The position numbers were made by a program, and so were the translations under genes. Below are positions 56,973-64,000 of a stretch of DNA of 64,000 nt, piece after piece; the first letter of the stretch is position 1, and each line of letters opens with the position of its first letter. The stretch is from Pegea sp. RAD2-039 (Eukaryota; Chordata; Thaliacea; Salpida; Salpidae), in assembly GCA_034620365.1 (NCBI GenBank), contig JAQGEQ010000206.1, positions 186,001 through 250,000 on the forward strand. The letters run 5' to 3'. A model generated the notes under the pieces. It ran no database searches, was not told the DNA's origin, and worked only from the letters and a program-made list of their open reading frames with translations.

Positions 56973-58259
56973 ATGTCATATGAAATTATAAAACAGTTCT
57001 TTTCACAACTATTTTTGGGTTTAAAAGACTCTATCACTAATGTTTTTCTCATTTTATCTCTTGATAAAAAATATCATGAAATTCAAACAAGAGCAAATAA
57101 GAATCCTGGTAAGCTTCTTTATAAGATTAAAACAAACCTTAGTAGCCTGTTTTAAACTTGTAGTTAAAATGTAATTTTAAGTTTAGTTTTAATAGTCAAT
57201 AAAATCATTTTTAAAATTCTACATTAATCATTTTGAACTATATGTTTTAGGACCATTTGAACGAAAGCTGTTAAAAGGGGTTTTTAATAGTGTTGGAGTG
57301 AGCTTATTCTTGTGGTTTAGTGTATGTGCTTTTGTGAATGTACTTCCAGCATTAAGGGTGAGAAATTTTTACCTAATTGTCATATTTGTATTTAAAATTA
57401 CTATCAGCAATATTCAGTTCTATCTATAATTATATGAAAGAATTTGTAACTATATTTTTAGTATAACTCTTTATGTTAGTATAATTTACTTTTACAACTT
57501 TATTTAAAACAATTTTGTTTTTGGAATTTCAATGTGTAAAATATTACATTAAGCATTATTGAGTCATTAAATATCTAAAGAATCTTTTTTTAGTGGCTGA
57601 CTTTGAAATTAGGAAATCAAGATGAGGATAATTTTATGTTGATTGAGCACGTTCTACACAACCTTTTTTCCATTCTTTGGATATTACCTCTTAGTACACT
57701 AAGCAAGTTTATATGTTCTTTCTGGTTTACAGATGTATCCAAATTAGCTTACATAATGCGTTATGGACGACCTCATGCATCTTCAGTGTCACTAATTATT
57801 GCTGATATTATTTATACGATCATATTTGAAATTATATTTCTTCTGCAGACTTATATTGTAGGCTACATATTAACTGATTTCTATTGGTTACACCACATAG
57901 CAATGGCTGTACACTGGTGTCTTCTTTACTCTTTATACTCTTTTGAATACAAATGGTTTAATATGGGGATCACTTTCGACAAGCGCTTGATGATTCTACA
58001 AACACGCTGGCCTTATTTTCTTGGCTTTGGGCTTCCTATGTACTTAATAAGTAATGCTTCTGTACCTTATTATCAAAGTACAGCAAATGCGTGTTTGTAT
58101 CTTTCATCTTTTCCATTTTTTATTGTGAGCGGAACGTTTTCTTCAGCGCCAAGGTCTCCATGGCATAGTCTTAATATCTGTGTACCATCTTCTGTTGTTT
58201 GTAGTACTATTTTTACGAAATTTTTCCAATTTAGAAGATCACTAACAGGTCGACAATAA
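56973..58259 (+). CDS. EI24: EI24 autophagy-associated ER transmembrane protein
   Basis: EI24 (EPG-4 in C. elegans) is an ER multi-pass protein needed for autophagosome maturation. Three exons, 56973-57108, 57251-57357 and 57594-58259, give 302 aa against about 340 in mammals. The start MSYEIIKQFFSQLFLGLKDS aligns with the family's N-terminal amphipathic GIKDS segment. Further matches are LFSILWILPLSTLSKFICSFWFTDVSKLAY, SVSLIIADIIY, LLYSLYSFEYKWFNMGI and TRWPYFLGFGLPMYL. At least five hydrophobic segments are visible. The C-terminus is shorter and basic. The stop TAA is embedded in AATAAA (58255-58260). It converges on ZRANB2, with 500 bp between the two stops. Confidence 0.95.
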
Positions 58260-58759
58260 ATATTATGTACTATTTTGCCTAGATAAATGTGTGCCATGTT
58301 TCTTGAATTTCTTTGCTAATAAAACAACATAACAAGTTGACACAAAACAAAATTTGTATTCAATCAATCGCGTGAAGTACCACAACAAAGTTTAAAAAGT
58401 AGTCTTGGCATCAGTCTGAGCAGATAAGTGTCCAAAGTACTTGAAGGTCCAAATACAAATTGATTTGCTTTTCTTTTATAATCCATATCTGCGCGCATTG
58501 AAAAAACGATTTAGTGAATTTGCATTAATCACCAAATAATTAATTTCTAAAAACTGTTTGTCAATTTATATCTCAATTAGATTAATTGTGTTTTTAAAAA
58601 AGAAGCAAATTGTGTATTTAAATAATTTCAGTTCCAAACGCAGATTGTTCAGATTTAGTATGAAACACTCAATGAAAAATCAAAAAAAACTTTTTGTATT
58701 GGTCCATAATGACCACTTTATACCCAAACCTTCACACAACTTCTTAACGTCATTTACAT
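58260..58759. other. Spacer between convergent EI24 and ZRANB2
   Basis: Shared 3' flanks. Several short open frames here (for example 58558-58779) overlap the ZRANB2 last exon antisense and are not convincing genes. Confidence 0.5.
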
Positions 58760-60389
58760 TCATCTACGATATCTTCTAGAGCGGCTTCGACTTCTGGATC
58801 TGCACATAAACAACGTTTAAAGAATGTTAAACAAAAATCAAACCCATACCTAGATCTGCTTCTACGCTTCTTGTATCGATCTGACTTACGGTAATAATCA
58901 TCATCTGAATCAGATGACCTTCTTCTTCTTCTTCTGTCAGATCCTGACCTAGCAAAGATTATGGGAAATTTAGTGGTGGTCGACTACAAACTGTAAAAAC
59001 CTGTAGTAGTCTCTTCGACCATGATACTCATTATCGGAGTTATTTTGAGTTTTAGAAGAATTTTGAAATGTTGATTTCGATTCCTGAAAAATTTAGATAA
59101 ATAAAACTTGATAAGAATTTACAAAGAAATTATTTTTAAGAATTGATAGTTTACTCACTGATTAATCACCAACAAGATCATGTGAAAGAAAATAGCTACT
59201 AACAACATTTAAATATTCAATTATTTTTACATCAACCATTTTTTATTCATTAATATAACTAAAAGTAATAAATCACAAGTTGTTCGATTAATAAATCGAA
59301 ATAATAACTTATTACTTCGAGAATAATCCACCGAATCACTCTCAAAAAAAGTCTCAAAAAATTCTAATTTTTACTTACACTGTCATCAGCATCATCACTG
59401 TCCAAAGCATATTTCGATAAATCACCTCCCTCATCATCACTATCATCATCTTCAGCATCACTTTGATCTTCCAATTGCAAGATACTCACAGGCTTCACAG
59501 GTTTAGATCGAGAGCTACTTTTCTTACGCTTCTTGCGCCCATAAACATCATATTCATCATCAGAATCCTTAAACCAATATTTTCAGATGTTGATTTTTCG
59601 ACAGAATCGAAAAACCTCTCTTCTTTTATATTCAACATTTTCACGCTCATTAAAACCTCCACCAAGACCTGTTCTTTCTTCCTGGACACCAAACTTTGGA
59701 GCCTGACACATATTACAATCATTGCGTCTGGCCCAATTTACATTTCCACACCTATATCAGAATCATTTTATTAAAAAATTCAAAAACTTAAAAATTATCA
59801 CAATTGTAGAAATTAAAGATTTGATTTTCAGATTAATTAAATCAACTTCTAACGTTTTACACATCCAATCATCAGCACTAAATAGGCCTCTGCTCTTTTC
59901 AGCAGCTTGCTTCCCGATTTTACTTCCACCAGAGCGGATTTTTCGAGCAGCAACCGGTTTATCCATTTGACATCTGTTGCACTGCAATCTTCTAGCAAAG
60001 TTGATGTTGTCACATCTGATAAAAAACAAAATAAAAATAAAATAGTTTATAAATTTTGGGATACAAAACATATAATATAATAATTAGTATAACTAAAGTA
60101 TTATTAGTCACAATTTTACAAGGTTCAGGTACACTAAATTAATATAATTCTAATTATAATTTAAATAAACTTTAATTTATATTATTTGTCTATTATTAGG
60201 TACTAAATAATATTATAAACTTTTAAACTGAAATCTTGTGATGATAAATGTAAATCTTCACTTCTACTGCATTAAACTATTATTTACAAAAACTTAAAAA
60301 CAGTGTAAAGATAAAATAATAAATAATTTATCAAAAATCTACCCAGTGCAGGTCCAGTCTCCATCACTAAATGAAAAAGTTCTAGGCAT
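58760..60389 (-). CDS. ZRANB2: Zinc finger Ran-binding domain protein 2 (splicing regulator)
   Basis: ZRANB2 is a nuclear SR-like protein whose two RanBP2-type fingers bind single-stranded AGGUAA RNA at 5' splice sites. Seven exons in coding order: 60389-60343, 60015-59854, 59751-59616, 59567-59379, 59083-59001, 58948-58850, 58799-58760, giving 251 aa. Finger 1 starts SDGDWTCTGCDNINFARR and ends CNRC; its first cysteine pair is C-x2-C, whereas I recall C-x4-C in human. After GGSKIGKQAAEKSRGLFSADDW, finger 2 is CKTCGNVNWARRNDCNMC. EERTGLGGGFNERENVEY is nearly invariant in the family. An acidic stretch and a C-terminal RS domain (SRSRSRSRR) follow. All phases agree. The stop is TGA at 58762-58760. 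Confidence 0.96.
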
Positions 60390-61538
60390 ACTTTTCACCT
60401 ATATAATATTTTTAAACATATTACAAACAATTTTAGAAAAGATAATATCAATGAATGTATTAATGAAGTAAAAAGATTAGAAAAAAATACTTTTTTTATA
60501 GATTAATTTTCTATAAATATTCAACTTTATTTTAAATTTACCAAAACAAATCAATATTTTGCTTATCAAAAATCCTTTTAAACAAAATGTTTAAGATGAA
60601 ATTCATTTAAGTTCATGATTATTTCATATTTAATATTATCTTAATAATTAAATTAATATATTTTATTTCATTTTATTTATAAAAATGAATTTATGACAAA
60701 TATAAAATTTATTAAAACAATTTAAAACTTACATTTAAAGCTGTATTATCTTCTTAAAATCAATACTGAATATAAAGATTATATTTTTATTTGAGAATTT
60801 CCCAGCTGCTCTTAAGCAAGAATAAATATTTTATATAAAAATCTAAAAAAATAATTTTAAATCAAAAGTGACAAAAAAATCATGTTTTTAAAGATATTTT
60901 GTGTTGATTAGAATAATCAACTTTAAATCAAAATGTAGTAAAATACGGAGAAATTACACGTAGACAGTGAAAATATTGCAGCTTAAAAATTTATTGTCTA
61001 AAAAGTATGCTGAATAAGTAATTAAATGGATTATAAAATATCAGTTTGAACTGCAACACAAAAAGCTACAACTTATTTAGATACTACTAATCGGTTATGT
61101 CTACAAGCCCGGTGTGTGTAGGTATCTAGTTGTACAATCTGGACTATTAGAAAAAATACAAACCATTCAAAGATAAAAAGCTGTTATAATTTTAAAGCAA
61201 TATATAATATCCCTGAATTATATATTACTTTTCTTAATTTATAATAATTGGTATACAAACTAATTATTAAAAATTATTAAAAATGTTACTTATTTCTATC
61301 AAATATATCGTAATTAAATGTTAATGCCTCAGAGTAAAATGATTTCAGTTTTATTTAAGAATAAACAGAAAACTGTTATAAGTGAAAATTTTTAAAGTTT
61401 TATTAGTCCTTATAAATGTTTGCTTCCAGAAAATTATTTATATTTTTAAACCCTACTAATTCTATTTCTAGATTAGAATAAGCCTTTTTTGAGAATTTCT
61501 ATTCATTTATTATAATAAATGCGAAGAAGGGTAACTGA
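60390..61538. other. AT-rich intergenic DNA
   Basis: No coding signal seen upstream of ZRANB2 other than its presumed promoter. Confidence 0.5.
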
Positions 61539-61637
61539 AGAGAGCACCTCTCGCTAAGACATATTCTCACAAATAACATCTATTGAGTTAGAAATACAGA
61601 AAGCAAAAGATGTAATACATGGCATTTCAGTAGTCCT
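61539..61637 (-). repeat. Dispersed repeat, copy B
   Basis: Reverse complement of copy A at 19402-19500, running from AGAGAGCACCTCTCGC to CATTTCAGTAGTCCT on the + strand. The two copies agree over about 99 bases with scattered substitutions. Confidence 0.75.
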
Positions 61638-62079
61638 CAAAGCATAGAACAGTCTTTTTTGATAAATAATCTTTTTTGATAGACTTTTTTAGGTATGCTA
61701 AGTTTTTCTGAGCCTAAACAACATAGGTTACTTACACCAGTTTTATTTTCGTGCCTAAGGAGTATAAAAAACAGTTATTTTAAAAGATTCAAAATTCTAG
61801 TCTATTGCAGAAAAATCTAAGAAAACTAATTAAGTCAATTTAGCATTTTGATATAAAATAGTATTTTGCAAAGAAAAAGTTCAGTTGAGTTTGTCCTACC
61901 TTTTTCGCTGCCAGCTGCTACCATGTACAGAAAATCGTTAACCTTATAAGCAGAGTTGTGATTGTAACGTCTAAAGATCATGTGCCGCCCGCTATCGCTC
62001 TAAGGCTGTTTCAGGTGTTAGCTGGATAGCATACTTTTCTTATACATTCGCAATAGTACTTTATTATATTGAAAAGCAT

Positions 62080-62400
62080 GTTGCGCTGAATAACTCTTTA
62101 TATCTTATGTTCGAATAATACTAAACTTGAACAGTCTCTTCGAGTTCAACAGCTTCAACATATTTTGTCTGGGTTTACAATATGTATGCAGTTTCACTGT
62201 TTACCAAAAAGTGGGAAGACATTAAGACTAGTGGAAATTATACTGACTTAGAGAGAATTCAGTAAAGATACCAAGCAAAACACAGCGAACAGAGCTTCCA
62301 ATCTGATACTGTCAAAAATCTTAAGTCCCCAACAGTTAGATTGTAGATCTACACCATCACCCTTGCTTAAAAGATGACGAACGTTAATCGATTTCAAAAA
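62080..62400 (+). mobile_element. Degenerate LINE 3' coding remnant
   Basis: The + strand reads SLFTKKWEDI, then YTDLERIQ-stop-RYQAK, and later VKNLKSPTVRL, which resembles the LINE C-terminal segment (LEYxxxxW.P...KDI..LERIQRR.TK...L.SLE.RRLRGDL). Stops are frequent, so the assignment is tentative. Confidence 0.45.
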
Positions 62401-63466
62401 TCATTTTTACGTAGAAACTGTGCAAACCTTCATTGTATTTATCTAGTTTTAGTATATGTACTGCTGAAAAAGTAAGCAACTTGTCATTGATGTATGTGTT
62501 TTAAAAGCCAAAGTTGCATCAGAGTCGTTTATTTTTGCAAATTTGGTGGTAGTTTTAACTTGTTCCAAATATTATTTTCATTTTAAAAAGAACTTGTTTG
62601 CTTCAAGGAGACACTGTCGGTAAATCTAAGACTTGTTTTAATTTTCTGAATCAGCAAATTTTCTAAGCTTACCTAATTATTTTTAAATATTTGTTTAAAT
62701 TTGAACTGTAATCTGGGGTCTTATCAAAATTATATGCTTCTTCTTTTTACTAAGAAAAATCTCAAATGGGATAGCTTCCGATTCCAATAAAATAATTTGT
62801 TTATATATAAATCATTAGTTTACTTAAATTAAAAAAGTTTAATTTTTGTTTGGTAACACTACACTGTTTGTTTAATTTACGTTTCTTTTGACAACTAATT
62901 CGATTTTGAATTTCGTTTGCGTTAAACATTGTAATCTTTTAAAGTTAATTTTTAATGAAATTTTTTGTATTAATTTAATTTATTTACTTTGATATATATA
63001 CTTTTATTAAAATTTTGATATCTTGAATATTGCTAAAATTACTATAAATAGTATTTAATTAATTAAAGGGTAAAACTAGTTAATAACTGAATTAAATCTT
63101 AGAAGAATATTTTCACATTTAAATAATATTTATTCAACTTTTAGCTGTAATTGTTGATTTGCTAAAATTTCATGCTGATCGCTACGAATGTTTATTAGAA
63201 ACTTAATTTTAACTTTTTGATTTTATATTGTCGTGAAAGTTATTAATTGTAGAACAAATTCATAAATAAGCATATTTTAAGCCTACTAAAACATTAAACG
63301 AAATTTTTTTTACATCATAATACTGATTATATAATTTTTACGTATTATTTGATTGATTTTTTTAAGTTTTGAGATAATTTGTTTATTGTTTAGAGATGAT
63401 TATTAAAATAGCTATTTTATAGTTTTATGTTTTAGTCTGCGTTTATTTAACTTACAGCATATAAAT
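62401..63466. other. AT-rich spacer upstream of PGAM5
   Basis: No coding signal. A TTACAG acceptor-like site at about 63452-63457 lies ten bases before the PGAM5 ATG. Confidence 0.5.
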
Positions 63467-64000
63467 ATGCTTAAATCAATTTTATGTACAACTACTGCGT
63501 TTGGCGCTATTGCTATAAAATCAGCCTTAGAAAAATATTCTTGTTATGCTCTGGGCGATTTAGGTACGGTTGATGCTCAACCTAAAACCGATTCCTGGAA
63601 TAAAGATTGGAGATGCCGACAAAATCACACTCATCACATATTATTGCTAAGGCATGGTCAGTATAAGCCGCCTAATAATGGTGATTCTCTCCTTAATAGT
63701 AATGGAAGAATACAAGCTGCAATTGCAGGAAGAACATTAAATGATATGTTAAAAGATTATTTGACTGATGAAAATTGGAAAGTACAAACTTTTGTGTCTA
63801 CTATGATAAGAGCAAATGATACATATGATATAGCATTAAAAAAACTTGTTGAGCCTTGTATTGAGCCAATTAAAACTTATAATTTGATGGAATGTTATCC
63901 TTGTACTTATTCTCCTTTACAAGGGAACTATGGTGTGGGTATGAACCCTGACTCTTCTGGTCTAGATAAAGCTTTTGATGATATTTTCTGTCGAAATATT
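63467..64000 (+). CDS. PGAM5: Mitochondrial serine/threonine phosphatase PGAM5 (5' part, cut by window end)
   Basis: PGAM5 is a phosphoglycerate-mutase-fold protein phosphatase of the mitochondrial membranes, linked to mitophagy and fission. The visible 178 codons are one uninterrupted frame and run off the window, so the gene is partial. An N-terminal hydrophobic stretch (about residues 5-20) fits the membrane anchor. WNKDWRCR matches the family's WDxNWD multimerisation and activation motif, with the two Trp kept and the first Asp replaced by Asn. HHILLLRHGQYKPP carries the catalytic RHG histidine. NSNGRIQAAIAGRTL fits LTPLGREQAELTGKRL, and STMIRANDTYDIA fits SSMTRAIETTDI. Its second catalytic histidine lies beyond the window. 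Confidence 0.93.
   Translation, partial: MLKSILCTTTAFGAIAIKSALEKYSCYALGDLGTVDAQPKTDSWNKDWRCRQNHTHHILLLRHGQYKPPNNGDSLLNSNGRIQAAIAGRTLNDMLKDYLTDENWKVQTFVSTMIRANDTYDIALKKLVEPCIEPIKTYNLMECYPCTYSPLQGNYGVGMNPDSSGLDKAFDDIFCRNI

Noticed and set aside
59463..60071. Several frames of 75-103 codons on either strand across ZRANB2
   Set aside because: Shadows or intron read-through of ZRANB2; the spliced - strand exons explain the conservation.
1..64000. CRISPR arrays, bacterial operons, prophage or organelle DNA
   Set aside because: No regularly spaced repeats, no Shine-Dalgarno-driven operons, no rRNA or tRNA clusters, and spliceosomal introns throughout.
1..64000. tRNA or other small RNA genes
   Set aside because: No sequence with convincing A and B boxes and cloverleaf arms was spotted by eye; a tRNAscan-type search would be decisive.

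Overview
The window is nuclear DNA from a metazoan, most likely a small-genomed, fast-evolving, ciliated invertebrate. It is very AT-rich. Protein-coding genes are interrupted by many short introns of about 45-60 bp, with a few longer ones. Genes typical of animals are present: Integrator subunit 6, a Ca-regulated aspartate/glutamate carrier, rhodopsin-like GPCRs, seipin, USP30 and a bicistronic MOCS2 locus. SPEF1 implies motile cilia or sperm flagella. I cannot fix the phylum; candidates are compact-genome lophotrochozoans such as flatworms, orthonectids or rotifers. Exon boundaries are my own, from GT/AG sites, reading phase and homology remembered for each family.

Layout. 2.5-5.2 kb (+): SLC25A12/13 carrier, 15 exons. 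7.1-8.0 kb (+): SPEF1, converging on NSMCE4 (8.2-10.0 kb, -). 11.2-13.4 kb (+): seipin. 15.6-17.2 kb (+): first GPCR. 18.2-19.5 kb: dead LINE. 19.9-22.4 kb (-): INTS6, intronless. 24.4-25.4 kb (+): unrecognised 180-aa gene. 26.7-28.3 kb (+): second GPCR, a paralogue of the first. 29.5-34.0 kb (-): a tight same-strand block transcribed in the order USP30, METTL17, MOCS2A, MOCS2B. 37.7-40.1 kb (-): SLC35F5. 41.1-42.0 kb (-): CRAL-TRIO lipid-binding protein. 44.9-47.3 kb (+): C2H2 zinc-finger gene. 48.2-49.2 kb (+): unrecognised 195-aa gene. 49.8-50.4 kb: mariner-like remnant. 50.6-52.0 kb (-): ANGEL-type exo/endonuclease-family protein. 54.7-56.0 kb: LINE debris. 57.0-58.3 kb (+): EI24, converging on ZRANB2 (58.8-60.4 kb, -). 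63.5 kb to the end (+): start of PGAM5, cut by the window edge.

Most genes are housekeeping and functionally unrelated. The exception is a mitochondrial theme in the USP30-METTL17-MOCS2 block, where METTL17, MOCS2A and MOCS2B look like one polycistronic unit. Many start codons follow closely on a splice-acceptor-like YAG, which suggests spliced-leader trans-splicing or short 5'UTR introns.

The strongest unexplained signal is the perfect palindrome TGACGTCA (CRE/ATF site). I count 27 copies, all in the first 25.1 kb, in five clusters that coincide with GC-elevated islands. They lie in exons, introns and intergenic DNA alike. Two convergent genes (SPEF1 and NSMCE4) even use the TGA inside this palindrome as their stop codon. 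I find no copy in the remaining 39 kb.
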